The notes under the pieces are model-generated. The model worked only from the letters and a program-made list of their open reading frames with translations. It had not been told where the DNA came from and ran no database searches. Below, one piece after another: positions 50,574 to 60,645 of a DNA stretch of 64,000 nucleotides. The position numbers were made by a program, and so were the translations under genes. Origin of the DNA: Zoogloea sp041917255 (GTDB lineage: Bacteria > Pseudomonadota > Gammaproteobacteria > Burkholderiales > Rhodocyclaceae); assembly GCA_041917255.1 (NCBI GenBank), contig JAYRYA010000001.1:1-64000 (forward strand), read 5' to 3'. Every line of letters begins with the position of its first letter. Within the stretch, counting starts at the first letter, position 1.

Positions 50574-52682
50574 TCACGCGATGGTGAAACGCTCGGTGAG
50601 ATCGCGGAGATCCTCGGACAGGCGGGCCATCTCGACGGAGCTTGCGCGGATGCTGGCCGTCATCGCCGCGTTCTCATCCGACTGGGAGGCGATCATCTCC
50701 ACCCGATTCGCTATTTCCCGGGCCGCGGTGGCCTGTTCGTTCAAACCGAGGGTGATGCCGTCCACCGCGTCGAGTGCGGCGTTGGCGCCGTGGGTGATCT
50801 GACCGACGGAATCACCGGCCGTGCGCGCGGCGCGGACGCCCTCCTTGACGCGCTCGACGCTGCCCTGCATTTCGGTCGCGACACTGGCCGTACCCTGTTG
50901 CACCTTATGGATCATGGTGGTGATTTCGCTGGTCGAGCTGGCGGTGCGCTCGGCGAGTTTGCGCACCTCGTCGGCAACCACGGCGAAGCCACGTCCCGCT
51001 TCTCCCGCCCGGGCGGCTTCAATGGCCGCATTGAGGGCGAGCAGATTGGTTTGATCGGCGACTTCGCGGATCACCTGTACCACTTTGCCGATGTCCGTCG
51101 AGTAGTGCTCGAGCTGTTGGACGGTGTCGGTCGTGGCCTGGACCGAGTCGGCGACGTTGGCAATCTCGCCGGACACGGCCTGGATGATCTGCTCGCCCGA
51201 GGTGGCGCGGTCGCGGGCTTCGGCAGAGAGCGCATGGGTTTCCCGGGCGCGGTCGCTGATGTGGTCGATGGAAACCGACAGTTCTTCAATCGCGGCGGTG
51301 AGGGCCGAGGCGAAGTCGGACTGAAGCTCGGCCGAGTGGGCACTGGTATGGGCGGACTGCTCCATGGTCCGCAGGTTGGCCGCAATCAGCTTTGACTCCT
51401 GACGGAGGGCGGCTGCAATCTCGTGCAGGTTGTTGCGCATCACGGCGAGGCGAACCACTAGGTTGCCGATCTCGTCATCGCCCGCGTGGGGCATGGCGCA
51501 CAGCAGGTTGCCGGCAGCAATCTCTTCCGCGGCCTTGCCCGCCTGTTCGAGGGGGCGACGGATCGATCTGGCGGCGAACAGCGATAGCGCGACGCCCGCC
51601 AGCGTGGCCACGATCACCGTGATCAACAACTGGACGTTGGCCTGGCTGACAAAAGCGCGGGATTCATCGACCAGAGAATTGTTCCAGTCGTTGCTCAGCG
51701 CCACGACCTTGTCGATGTGCGCTCGATGCGTCGTGTAAAGCGTGCGCAGGCGGGCAAAAATGGCCGCCGCCTCGGTGGCATCGCCCTTGCGCAAGGCTTG
51801 GTAGTAATCGCCCGTTGCCAGCGCGTAGAACTCCGCGACGGGGCCCTGGGATGCCTCGATGAACTCGCTGCGCAGCGCGGGCGGCAGGGTGCTGGCCGTC
51901 CAGAAGTCGATTCGCTTGCTGTATTCGGATTTCAGTTCGAGCAGCCGCGTGCGGTTCGCATCGAGCGTCGGGCCCTGGCTGTCACGCATCTCGTTGGTGA
52001 CCAGATAGCTTTCGACGATGTAGTTGGGAGGCGGGAGAATATCTGCCAGCAGATCCTTGCTCTGGACGATCCGGTTGAACCGCTCGCCATCCACGCCGCT
52101 GTCGTGGATGGCTCGGGCGGAGCTCCACGCAGTGGCGCCAAGAATGAGTACCGTCACGATCCCGCTGCTGAGCGTGCGCACGGTAACCGATCGCCGCCAC
52201 GGTCGGGTCAACCAGGCTGTCAGACGGCCCGCGAGCGCCAGGCGGGGTCGGGTGGCGATGCCTTCATGCATCCGCATGTCCGGTGTGTCGCGAAGCTTGG
52301 CATACAGGGCTTCCGCCGCCGCGATCTCGGCACGGGTGGCGGCCACCCGTACCGACATGTAGCCCGTTCCGCCACTAAGTGGTGTAACGGTCGCCTTTAC
52401 CCAGTAATGGTCGCCGTTCTTGCAGCGGTTCTTGACGATGCCCGTCCATGGCCGGCCGTTGGCGACGGTCTGCCACAAGTCCCGGTACGCCTCGCTGGGC
52501 ATGTCCGGGTGGCGGATGATGTTGTGGGACTGACCTATCAGGGCGTCCCGCTCAAACCCGCTGGCGGCCACGAACTCGTCGTTGCAGGAAACGATCCGTC
52601 CCTGCAAGTCGGTCCGGCTGATGATGGCCGTGCCGGGTGGGAGGGGGTATTCATTCTGGGTGACGGGCAGGTTCTGGCGCAT
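50574..52682 (-). CDS. Aer-like methyl-accepting chemotaxis protein with N-terminal PAS
   Basis: This 702-residue receptor begins with a cytoplasmic PAS domain of Aer type (IVSCNDEFVAASGFERDALIG, then HNIIRHPDMP). Two membrane helices at about 170-190 and 365-390 bracket a periplasmic four-helix sensor. HAMP follows (SIRRPLEQAGKAAEEIAAGN), then the signalling tip QTNLLALNAAIEAARAGEAG. PAS plus periplasmic sensor suggests it senses both redox or oxygen through FAD and a ligand. The start at 52682 fits MRQNLPVTQNEYPLP. No che genes are nearby. Confidence 0.92.
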   Translation of the reverse strand: MRQNLPVTQNEYPLPPGTAIISRTDLQGRIVSCNDEFVAASGFERDALIGQSHNIIRHPDMPSEAYRDLWQTVANGRPWTGIVKNRCKNGDHYWVKATVTPLSGGTGYMSVRVAATRAEIAAAEALYAKLRDTPDMRMHEGIATRPRLALAGRLTAWLTRPWRRSVTVRTLSSGIVTVLILGATAWSSARAIHDSGVDGERFNRIVQSKDLLADILPPPNYIVESYLVTNEMRDSQGPTLDANRTRLLELKSEYSKRIDFWTASTLPPALRSEFIEASQGPVAEFYALATGDYYQALRKGDATEAAAIFARLRTLYTTHRAHIDKVVALSNDWNNSLVDESRAFVSQANVQLLITVIVATLAGVALSLFAARSIRRPLEQAGKAAEEIAAGNLLCAMPHAGDDEIGNLVVRLAVMRNNLHEIAAALRQESKLIAANLRTMEQSAHTSAHSAELQSDFASALTAAIEELSVSIDHISDRARETHALSAEARDRATSGEQIIQAVSGEIANVADSVQATTDTVQQLEHYSTDIGKVVQVIREVADQTNLLALNAAIEAARAGEAGRGFAVVADEVRKLAERTASSTSEITTMIHKVQQGTASVATEMQGSVERVKEGVRAARTAGDSVGQITHGANAALDAVDGITLGLNEQATAAREIANRVEMIASQSDENAAMTASIRASSVEMARLSEDLRDLTERFTIA

Positions 52683-52906
52683 TTTATTATTCTCGGGCTG
52701 ATGGCAAGTTGCCCTGCAAATGTCGGCTATTGCCGTCAGCGCTTTAGCGCAGAACACGGGTATTTTTTGTGTTGCCCCGTTTTGGGGCGATATACGTCTC
52801 CAGTGCTTGTCATTGGTGCGGAATCAGGGCCCTTGGCCGGACCTTTCGCCGCTCTGGCGCCCCCCGCCGGGGCGCGCTGCACCCGGGTGGGGCAGCGCTT
52901 TGCGGG

Positions 52907-55039
52907 TCAGCGAAGCGTGGAGGTTTTGGCCGCGGCGCTGCTGCGCTCGCGCAGCGCAACCTGAGTGCGCGCTGCGAAGAGTTCGGCCTCGTCACTGACA
53001 ATGCGGGCCGCTTCGGCAAGCAGCACGTCCTTCGAATCCTTGCGTGCCTTCTCGGCGGCGAGGTCGGCGGCCAGACTGCGCTCGCCGGATTGAAGCCCGT
53101 CATCCTGAAGGGCGGCGAGTTTGTCCTTGCTCTTGTCCCGCGCCTTGAGCCGGGCTTCCTGACGCTCTTTTTCCTGACGCCGTTCGACTTCGTTGAGCGA
53201 CAGCGACTTGGTGTCGCGCAGCCGTTTGAACTCCGCGACATCCTGGAGCAATTGGGCGAAATCCTTATCCTTGGCGATGCGGGCCTCGTGACGGCGCTGG
53301 AGGTCGGCCAGGCGTGGGGCGACTTCATCCACCGGACGGAACTCTGCCGCCTTCACCTGGATCCACGGCAGGGCGTTGTCGTAGCTGGATTCGCCGAAGC
53401 TTTCTGGATCCGACACCGACGGGAAGCGGATGTCCGGCACCACGCCGCGCAGCTGGGTGGTGCCGCCATTGATCCGGAAGAACTGGGCGACGGTCATTTT
53501 CAAGTCGCCGAACTTGGGCGGGTCGTTGCGGGCGATCTGGTCGAGGCTGATCATGGTCTGGACAGTGCCCTTGCCGAAGCTCGGCTCGCCGATGATCGGC
53601 GCGCGGCCGTAGTCCTGCAGGGCGGCGGCGAAGATCTCGGAAGCCGACGCGGAGCCGCGGTTGATGAGCACGGCCAGCGGGCCATCCCAGGCAGTGCCGG
53701 CGTGTTCGTCCTTCTCGACACCGATCTGGCCGTCGGGGCGACGCTGCTGAACCACCGGGCCCTTGTCGATGAAGAGACCGGTGAGCTCGACCGCCTCGCG
53801 GAGTGAGCCGCCGCCATTGTTGCGCAGATCGATCAGGAGGCCGTCGACCTTCTCCTTCTTCAACTCGTCGATCAGGCGGGCCACATCGCGGCTGGCGCTG
53901 CGATAGTCCTTGTCGCCCTTGCGGCGGCCTTCGAAGTCTTCGTAGAAGGCGGGCAGGTTGATGACGCCGATCTTGCGGGCGGTGGCGCCTTCGCCGGTCT
54001 TGATGACGGATTTCTTGGCGGCCTGTTCTTCGAGCTTGATCTTGTCGCGGGTGAGGGCGACCTGCTTGTGCTTGCCGTCGGGGCCGGCATCGGCGGGCAG
54101 CACGTCGAGCACCACGCGGGTGTTCTTCTCGCCACGGATGAGCTTGACGACTTCATCGACCCGCGAGCCGACCACGTCGGCCACGGCATCGTCGCCCTGG
54201 CCCACGCCGACGATGCGGTCGCCCACGGCCAGCTTGCCGGAACGTGCCGCCGGGCCACCGGGCACCAGTTCGCGGATGGTGATGTAGTCGTCGCGCTCCT
54301 GCAGCACGGCGCCGATGCCCACCAGCGACAGGCGCATGGAGATGTCGAAATCCGCCGAGGCGCTGCGGCCCAGGTAGTTGGTGTGGGGCTCGATCGACAT
54401 GGCGTAGGCGTTCATGAAGATCTGGAACACGTCGTCGCTCTTGTTGCGGGTGGCGCGGGTGACGTAGTTGTCGTAGCGCTTGGCGAGGGTCTCCCGGATC
54501 GACTTGTCGTCCTTGCCGGCAAGCTTGAGGCGCAGCCAGTCGTTCTTGACGCGCTTCTTCCACAAGTCGCGCACCTCGGCTTCGTCGGCGGGCCACGGGG
54601 CCTTGTCGCGGGCGTAGGGGTAGCTTTCCTTGGCGCTGAAGTCGAAACCCTGGCCGAGGAGTTCGCGGGCGTAGCCGAGGCGCTCGGTCACGCGCTGCTC
54701 GTAGCGCTGGAACATGGCGAACGGCGCCGAGAGGTTGCCACGCAGGATCGCGTCATCGAGCCGGGTGCGGGCGTCGGCAAAGCTGTCGATGTCGGCCTGG
54801 GTGAAAAACAGGCGTTCGGGGTCGAGGGCCTTGAGGTAGCGGTCGAAGATCCTCTCCGACATGGCGTCGTCGAGGGGGATGGTCTTGTAGTGATAGCGGC
54901 TCAAGATCTGCGCGCTCAGGTAGGCGGTCTGGGCCTGGTCGGCGGTGGGGGCCAGGCGCGGGGCCGCAGCCAGTTCCTGGGCCGCCGTCTGCCCGGCGCA
55001 GATTACCGAGAGCACGGTCCAGATGATTCGCTTGTTCAA
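52907..55039 (-). CDS. prc: Carboxy-terminal processing protease (Prc/Tsp)
   Basis: This 710-residue periplasmic protease has a signal peptide (RIIWTVLSVICAGQTAAQ), a PDZ domain (IRELVPGGPAARSGKLAVGDRI), and the S41 core with catalytic Ser in NRGSASASEIF and Lys in SFGKGTVQT. The C-terminal DUF3340 extension is charged and helical. It trims lipoproteins and peptidoglycan enzymes. The likely start is TTG 55039, since GGAGAA lies six bases before it; GTG 55051 is the alternative. A palindrome lies upstream at 55151-55166. Confidence 0.94.
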   Translation of the reverse strand: MNKRIIWTVLSVICAGQTAAQELAAAPRLAPTADQAQTAYLSAQILSRYHYKTIPLDDAMSERIFDRYLKALDPERLFFTQADIDSFADARTRLDDAILRGNLSAPFAMFQRYEQRVTERLGYARELLGQGFDFSAKESYPYARDKAPWPADEAEVRDLWKKRVKNDWLRLKLAGKDDKSIRETLAKRYDNYVTRATRNKSDDVFQIFMNAYAMSIEPHTNYLGRSASADFDISMRLSLVGIGAVLQERDDYITIRELVPGGPAARSGKLAVGDRIVGVGQGDDAVADVVGSRVDEVVKLIRGEKNTRVVLDVLPADAGPDGKHKQVALTRDKIKLEEQAAKKSVIKTGEGATARKIGVINLPAFYEDFEGRRKGDKDYRSASRDVARLIDELKKEKVDGLLIDLRNNGGGSLREAVELTGLFIDKGPVVQQRRPDGQIGVEKDEHAGTAWDGPLAVLINRGSASASEIFAAALQDYGRAPIIGEPSFGKGTVQTMISLDQIARNDPPKFGDLKMTVAQFFRINGGTTQLRGVVPDIRFPSVSDPESFGESSYDNALPWIQVKAAEFRPVDEVAPRLADLQRRHEARIAKDKDFAQLLQDVAEFKRLRDTKSLSLNEVERRQEKERQEARLKARDKSKDKLAALQDDGLQSGERSLAADLAAEKARKDSKDVLLAEAARIVSDEAELFAARTQVALRERSSAAAKTSTLR

Positions 55040-55150
55040 TTGATTCTCCACCGCAAAGTTTGAGCCGGAAGGGACGGTACATTTTTCCGGCACGGAGGTC
55101 GACAGTCATCCGACCGAAATGTTCTGGGATTCTGCAGGGGGCTCGGAAAT

Positions 55151-55166
55151 TATGTCTAAAGACATA
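55151..55166. promoter_or_regulatory. Palindrome between prc and the GGDEF-EAL gene
   Basis: TATGTCT-aa-AGACATA is a perfect 7-bp inverted repeat in the 206-bp divergent promoter region, 112 bp before the prc start and 80 bp before the GGDEF-EAL start. No regulator is assigned. Confidence 0.5.
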
Positions 55167-55245
55167 GGTCGAGCTTCCGTTAAGCCATATTCCGAACGGT
55201 TTGATAACAACGATGGCGCCCGATTCAAATCGGGTGGGAGAGAGC

Positions 55246-57732
55246 ATGAGCGACAAGCCGACCCGGGTATTGATCGTCGAGGATGAGGCGATCATTGCCA
55301 TGGACCTGGCCCAGCGCCTGGAGAATTACGGCTTCACGGTGACCGGCATTGCGGCAAGCAGTGACCAGGCCATCGAACTGTTCGATTCGACGGGCCCTGA
55401 TCTGGTGATGATGGACATCGTCATCCGGGGTGCAATGGATGGCGTGGAGACCGCCGAGTGCCTGCGCGAACGGCGCAATGTGCCGGTGATCTACCTGACT
55501 GCCTTCAGCGACGACGAGACCCTGAGCCGGGCCCGCGCCACGGCGCCCCAGGGCTACCTGCTGAAACCCTTCCGGCCCGACGACATCCGGGCGTCCATCG
55601 AGGTGGCGCTCGTCAAGCACGCCATGGACAGCCGCCTGCGCCAGAGCGAGGAATGGTTCTCGCGCACCCTGTGCTCCATTGGCGAAGGCGTGGTGGCAAC
55701 CGACACGGCGGGGCGAGTGCGCATGATCAACCCGATCGCCGAGGGACTGATTGGCCTGAGCGATGCCGAGGCGGTCGGTCAGACGGTGGGTGCCATCCTT
55801 GATCTGCGCCACGAGCGGGACGGCCTGCGGGTACCGGATCCGGTGGCCGAGGCCTTGCTGCTGGCGGGGCCGCCGGCCCAGCATCCGGCGCTGCTCACCA
55901 CGCGCAGTGGCGGCGTGACGCCGGTGGAATATTCCGTGGCGCCGATCATCGCCGGTGACGGCGAGCTGATGGGCTGTGTGCTGGTGCTGCGCGACATCGC
56001 CCGCCGCCGCGAGATGGAGCGGGCGCTTGCCGAAAGCGAGCGGCGCTTCCATTCGGCGTTCGAATACGCGGCCATCGGCATGGCGCTGGTGGCGGCGGAT
56101 GGTCGCTTCCTCCAGGCCAACGATGTGGCGGTGGCGATGCTGGGCGTGCACGGCGAGCTCATCGCGGGCCTGTCCTTCCTCCATCTGTGCCACGAGGGCG
56201 ACCGCCCGATGCTCGACGAGTACCTCGCCCGGCTGATGGCCAACAGCCTGCCGAGCTTCCAGATCGAACTTCGGCTGGTGACGCCGGATGGCCGGGTGGT
56301 GTGGGCGCTGCTGTCGGTCTCGGCGGTGCGCGACGACCGTGGGGCGACCCGTTACTACATCGTGCAGATGCAGGACGTCACCGCCCGCCGCTCGGCCGAG
56401 GAGCAGCTGGTCTTCGTCGCGTACTACGATGCCCTTACCGGGCTCTCCAACCGCATTCAGATCAATCGTCAGCTGGAGCAGTCCATCGCCTTCTGCCGGC
56501 GCCGCGGCGAGCAGCTGGCGGTGCTGTTCATCGATCTGGACAACTTCAAGCTGGTGAATGATTCCTTTGGTCACTCTGCCGGCGACGCCTTGTTGCGCGA
56601 TGCGGCCCAGCGCCTGAAGGGCGTGGTGCGCGAGACGGATATCGTCGGCCGGCTGGGAGGGGACGAGTTCGTGGTGATCCTGCCTGGCGTGGAAGACGAC
56701 AACGCAGTGGCGGGGGTGTGTTCCAAGCTCATCGCCGCAATGACGCTGCCGTGCGCCTTCGAGGATCACCTCATCCACACCTCCTGCAGCATCGGCATCA
56801 GCCGTTTTCCTGGCGATGCGGTGACGGCCGACCGGCTGATCGTCGCCGCCGACGACGCCATGTACCGGGCCAAGGAGCTGGGCAAGAACGGCTTCGTGTT
56901 CTATTCGAGCGACTGGGGCCGACAGATCAACCAGCGCATGGTGCTGGAAGCCGACCTGCGCCGGGCGCTGGCCGAGAACCAGTTCGAACTGCACTACCAG
57001 CCGATCCACGACGTGGATGGCGGCGTACATTCGCTGGAGGCGCTGCTGCGCTGGCGGCACCCGGAGCGGGGCCTGGTGGCGCCGGAAGCGTTCATGCAGA
57101 GCGCCGAGCGGTCCGGGCTGATCGTGCCGATCGGTGCCTGGGTGCTGCGCACGGTGTGCAGCCAGCTACGTGTCTGGCGCGATGGTGGCACCGACGACGT
57201 GGCGGTGGCGGTCAATCTTTCGGCGCGCCAGTTCCGCGATCCCGATCTGGTCGGGCTGGTGATGGGCACGCTGACCGAATTCGGCCTTGATCCGTCGTGC
57301 CTGGCGCTGGAGCTCACCGAGTCGAGCATCATGCAGCAGCCGGAGCGGGCCCGCGCGATCCTCGAGGAGTTGCGCCGCAACGGCCTGCGCATCGCAGTGG
57401 ACGACTTCGGCACCGGCTATTCGAGCCTCAGCTACCTCAAGCGTTTCCCGATCCACGCCCTCAAGATCGACCGCTCCTTCATGACCGATCTGCCCGACAA
57501 CCGGGAGAGCAGCGCCATCGTGTCGGCCATCGTCACCATGTCGCGGGCGCTGGGGCTGACGGTGGTGGGCGAGGGCGTCGAGAACAGCGCCCAGGCGCGC
57601 TTCCTCAACGAACTGGGCTGCGACCTGCTGCAGGGTTTCCATTTTGAGCGGCCTGCGCCGGCGGGGGTGATCGAGAGCCTGCTGGGGTTGGGCCGTCGCG
57701 CCGGGATGGGTACGGCGGTCTCGGCCGAGTAA
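55246..57732 (+). CDS. Response regulator with REC-PAS-PAS-GGDEF-EAL domains (c-di-GMP turnover)
   Basis: This 828-residue protein has a receiver domain with phospho-Asp near residue 57 (LVMMDIVIRGAMDG) and Lys in YLLKPFRPDD. Two PAS domains span about 135-400. The diguanylate cyclase domain keeps GGDEF (about 471-475), and the phosphodiesterase domain keeps EALLRW (about 598). Both catalytic motifs are intact, so it could make and break c-di-GMP. GGGAGAG precedes the ATG. The next gene, 15 bp downstream, is a histidine kinase that is the likely partner. Confidence 0.94.
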   Translation: MSDKPTRVLIVEDEAIIAMDLAQRLENYGFTVTGIAASSDQAIELFDSTGPDLVMMDIVIRGAMDGVETAECLRERRNVPVIYLTAFSDDETLSRARATAPQGYLLKPFRPDDIRASIEVALVKHAMDSRLRQSEEWFSRTLCSIGEGVVATDTAGRVRMINPIAEGLIGLSDAEAVGQTVGAILDLRHERDGLRVPDPVAEALLLAGPPAQHPALLTTRSGGVTPVEYSVAPIIAGDGELMGCVLVLRDIARRREMERALAESERRFHSAFEYAAIGMALVAADGRFLQANDVAVAMLGVHGELIAGLSFLHLCHEGDRPMLDEYLARLMANSLPSFQIELRLVTPDGRVVWALLSVSAVRDDRGATRYYIVQMQDVTARRSAEEQLVFVAYYDALTGLSNRIQINRQLEQSIAFCRRRGEQLAVLFIDLDNFKLVNDSFGHSAGDALLRDAAQRLKGVVRETDIVGRLGGDEFVVILPGVEDDNAVAGVCSKLIAAMTLPCAFEDHLIHTSCSIGISRFPGDAVTADRLIVAADDAMYRAKELGKNGFVFYSSDWGRQINQRMVLEADLRRALAENQFELHYQPIHDVDGGVHSLEALLRWRHPERGLVAPEAFMQSAERSGLIVPIGAWVLRTVCSQLRVWRDGGTDDVAVAVNLSARQFRDPDLVGLVMGTLTEFGLDPSCLALELTESSIMQQPERARAILEELRRNGLRIAVDDFGTGYSSLSYLKRFPIHALKIDRSFMTDLPDNRESSAIVSAIVTMSRALGLTVVGEGVENSAQARFLNELGCDLLQGFHFERPAPAGVIESLLGLGRRAGMGTAVSAE

Positions 57733-57747
57733 GGCAGAGGGGAAATC

Positions 57748-59964
57748 GTGTTGCTGCTGTTACTGATGCGTCCGGTGCTGCTGGCCATGCTGCTCTTGGG
57801 CCCGTGGATGGCTTGCGCCGGTGATACTCAGGCGGCGAGCGAGCGCAAGACCGTGGTCGTCATCAACGCTTACCACTGGGGCTTTGCGTGGACCGATGCC
57901 CAGGTGAGCGGCATCCTTCAGGTGCTGCGCAGTGGCGACGCGCCGCCGGAAATCTTCGTTCATGACCTGGACACGTTGCGCCAGCCCCGCAGCGACGATG
58001 ACACGGGGTCGGTCGAGCACCTGCGCCGGCGGATCGGCGAACGGCATGTCGACGTGGTGATCGTCACGGACGATCCGGCGCTCGACTTCACGCTGCGTCA
58101 CCGGGATACCTTGTTTCCCGGGGCAGCGGTGGTGTTCTCGGATGTCCGCAACTTCGACATCGCGCAGGTGCGCCCCGATCTGCCGATCACCGGCGTGCGG
58201 GAGGCTGTCGACGTCGTCGGCACCCTGGCAGCGGCCCGCAAGCTGCTGCCGGATGCCCGGCGGGTGGTGGTGTTCGGCAATCTGGGTGGGTCGGCCACCG
58301 GCTTTGCCCACGCTCACGAGGCATTGCTCAAGATGGGTAGCGCGCTGCCGGTCGAGCAGTACTTCGATCTGGGCCTGAGCGAGATCCTCACCATCGTGGC
58401 GCGCCTGTCGCCCGACGACATCATCCTGCCCCTGGCCTCTGCGGTGGACGATCAGGGGCGCCGGCTGGATTACGCCGAGGTGATCGCCCGCATGGCCCAG
58501 GTTTCGCCGGCGCCGGTGTTCGACATCACCAGCCACCGGGTGCGCGAGGGGATCACCATCGGCGGGAGCGTCGAGGACGGCGTCGCCCAGGGGCGGGTCG
58601 CTGGGGGGATGGCCCAGCGCGTGCTCGCGGGTGTTCCAGCCCGATCACTGCCGGTGGTCAACGCGGAGCCGGTGCTGCTCTTCAATCACGCGGTGATGGA
58701 GCGCTTCGGCCTGCCCGAGAGCCGTCTGCCGGAGGGCGCGGTGGTGATCGGCAAGCCAGCCGGCGTGGTGGAGCGCAGCGGTGCGGTCTTCTGGGCGATG
58801 CTGGTGGCCCTGGTGGCGTTGCTGCTGGTGGTCCTGGTGCTGATCGCGAACATCAAGCGCCTGAACCGGGCCGAGGCGGTGCTGGAGCAGAGCGAGGAGC
58901 ATCTGCGTCTGGCCATTGAGGGCGCCACCGACGGCATCTGGGACTGGAACCTCAAGTCCGGTGCGATCTACGTGAGCCCCCGTTGTTACACGATGCTGGG
59001 CTTCGAGGTCGGCGAGCTCGATCTGAGCCTCGAGGCGCTGACGTGCCAGATCCACCTGGACGACCGGGAGGCGACCCAGGCGCGCTTCCGGGCGTTTCTT
59101 GCGTCGCCCGATACGGCTTTCCGGGCCGAGTTCCGGATGCGCGCCAGGAATGGCGAGTGGCGGTGGGTTCTGTCCCGCGGGGCGGTGGTCGAACGCAAGG
59201 CGGACGGGCGGCCGCTGCGGGTGGCGGGGTCGCACACGGACATCACCGACGCCAAGATCGCCGAGCAGCGCATCAGCGCGGCGCTCAACGAGAAGGAGGC
59301 GCTGCTCAAGGAAATCTACCACCGGGTGAAGAACAATCTCCAGGTGGTGGCGAGCCTGCTCACCATGCAGGGACGCAGCGTGGACGACCCGACCGTGACC
59401 GAGCTGTTCGAGGAGAGCGCGGCGCGGGTGATGGCCATGTCCCAGGTGCATGAGCAGCTGTACCGCTCTCACGATCTGGCGAGCATCGACTTCAAGCGGT
59501 ATCTGGGCCAGCTGGTGGAGCGGCTGGCGTCCCAGCACGGGCGTCAGGGCGTGCGCATCGAATCGGTGCTGGACGACCTGGTGCTGGGGATCGAGACGGC
59601 GATCCCGTGCGCGCTGATCGTGAATGAGCTGGTTTCCAACGCCGTCAAGCACGGTTTTCCCGATGGCTGCGCGGGGCGGATCCAGGTGGGCCTGCAGGGT
59701 GATGGCGAGGGCGGTGCGCGACTGTGGGTGGAGGACGATGGGGTGGGGCTGCCCCCGGGCTTTTCACCGGCAGCCAGCCGCAGCCTGGGTTGGCGGCTGG
59801 TGGTGGGGCTGGTGAATCAGATCGGCGGCAAGCTGGTGATCGGCGCCGGCGTCAGCAGCCGCATCCGTACCGGCACTCAGATCGTGATCCGCTTCCATCC
59901 CGATGCTCCCGAAAGCCGGCGCTACGCCGACGCGCTGCCGGTGCGGGACGAGGTGCCGGCCTGA
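57748..59964 (+). CDS. Sensor histidine kinase with periplasmic ABC-substrate-binding-like domain
   Basis: This 738-residue kinase starts at GTG 57748 behind AGAGGGG. A signal or first membrane segment precedes a periplasmic domain of about 300 residues resembling the ABC_sub_bind fold (KTVVVINAYHWGFAWTDAQ and VDVVIVTDDPALDF). A membrane helix lies at about 348-368. A PAS domain then leads to HisKA_2 with the phospho-His in IYHRVKNNLQVVASLL and an ATPase domain. It would sense a periplasmic small molecule and phosphorylate the adjacent REC-GGDEF-EAL protein. Confidence 0.9.
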   Translation: MLLLLLMRPVLLAMLLLGPWMACAGDTQAASERKTVVVINAYHWGFAWTDAQVSGILQVLRSGDAPPEIFVHDLDTLRQPRSDDDTGSVEHLRRRIGERHVDVVIVTDDPALDFTLRHRDTLFPGAAVVFSDVRNFDIAQVRPDLPITGVREAVDVVGTLAAARKLLPDARRVVVFGNLGGSATGFAHAHEALLKMGSALPVEQYFDLGLSEILTIVARLSPDDIILPLASAVDDQGRRLDYAEVIARMAQVSPAPVFDITSHRVREGITIGGSVEDGVAQGRVAGGMAQRVLAGVPARSLPVVNAEPVLLFNHAVMERFGLPESRLPEGAVVIGKPAGVVERSGAVFWAMLVALVALLLVVLVLIANIKRLNRAEAVLEQSEEHLRLAIEGATDGIWDWNLKSGAIYVSPRCYTMLGFEVGELDLSLEALTCQIHLDDREATQARFRAFLASPDTAFRAEFRMRARNGEWRWVLSRGAVVERKADGRPLRVAGSHTDITDAKIAEQRISAALNEKEALLKEIYHRVKNNLQVVASLLTMQGRSVDDPTVTELFEESAARVMAMSQVHEQLYRSHDLASIDFKRYLGQLVERLASQHGRQGVRIESVLDDLVLGIETAIPCALIVNELVSNAVKHGFPDGCAGRIQVGLQGDGEGGARLWVEDDGVGLPPGFSPAASRSLGWRLVVGLVNQIGGKLVIGAGVSSRIRTGTQIVIRFHPDAPESRRYADALPVRDEVPA

Positions 59965-59973
59965 GCGGTGGGT

Positions 59974-60645
59974 TCAGCGCGGCCCGGGGGTACCCGGGCG
60001 CAGGTTCTGGTCGATGGCCCACACGGCGGCCTCGAGGCGCGAGCGGAACTTGAGCTTCTTCAGCAGGTTCTTGATGTGCACCTTCACCGTGCCCTCGGCG
60101 ATGTTGAGGTCGCGGGCGATGAGCTTGTTCGACAGCCCGCTGGCCAGGCAGCCGAGGATGTCGCGCTCGCGGTCGGTGAGCGGGGTGAGGCTGCGTTCGG
60201 CGGCCTGGGCTTCGTCCCGCAGGGAGCGGGCGAGCAGCCCGTTCAGGCTCTCGCTGATGACGATGCGCCCAGAGAGCGCCTCGACGATGCGCGCCAGCAG
60301 TTCTTCCGGCTCCATGTCCTTCAACAGGTAGCCGTCGGCGCCGGCGCGGATCGCCGCGACCAGATCGTCGGCGGCATCCGAGACGGTGAGGATCAGGATG
60401 CGCGCGGCGAGGTCGGCCTCGCGCAGTGCGCGCAGGGTTTCGATGCCGCTCATCCCGCGCATGTTGAGATCGAGCAGGATCATGTCGGGCTCCAGCGCGC
60501 GGGCCAGTTCGAGCCCTTCCTCACCGCTGCTGGCCTCGCCGATGAGGTGGAGCTGATCGGACAGGGCGATGAGCTGGGAGACGCCTTTGCGGAACAGCGG
60601 GTGGTCGTCGATGATGATGACGGAGGTCGTGGCAGGGGCGTTCAT
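59974..60645 (-). CDS. narL: NarL nitrate/nitrite response regulator
   Basis: This 223-residue regulator has a receiver with phospho-Asp in MILLDLNMRGMSG and conserved Lys in YLLKDMEPEE. The LuxR-type helix-turn-helix reads LTDRERDILGCLASGLSNKLIA followed by EGTVKVHIKNLLKK. The start overlaps the narX stop by four bases. It would bind TACYYMT heptamers; a 7-2-7 pair lies upstream of the nearby dnr-like gene. No nar genes are inside the window. Confidence 0.95.
   Translation of the reverse strand: MNAPATTSVIIIDDHPLFRKGVSQLIALSDQLHLIGEASSGEEGLELARALEPDMILLDLNMRGMSGIETLRALREADLAARILILTVSDAADDLVAAIRAGADGYLLKDMEPEELLARIVEALSGRIVISESLNGLLARSLRDEAQAAERSLTPLTDRERDILGCLASGLSNKLIARDLNIAEGTVKVHIKNLLKKLKFRSRLEAAVWAIDQNLRPGTPGPR

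Noticed and set aside
52695..52712. Possible sigma-54 promoter upstream of the chemoreceptor
   Set aside because: The GG and GC elements are 11 rather than 10 bases apart and the orientation does not face a gene start.
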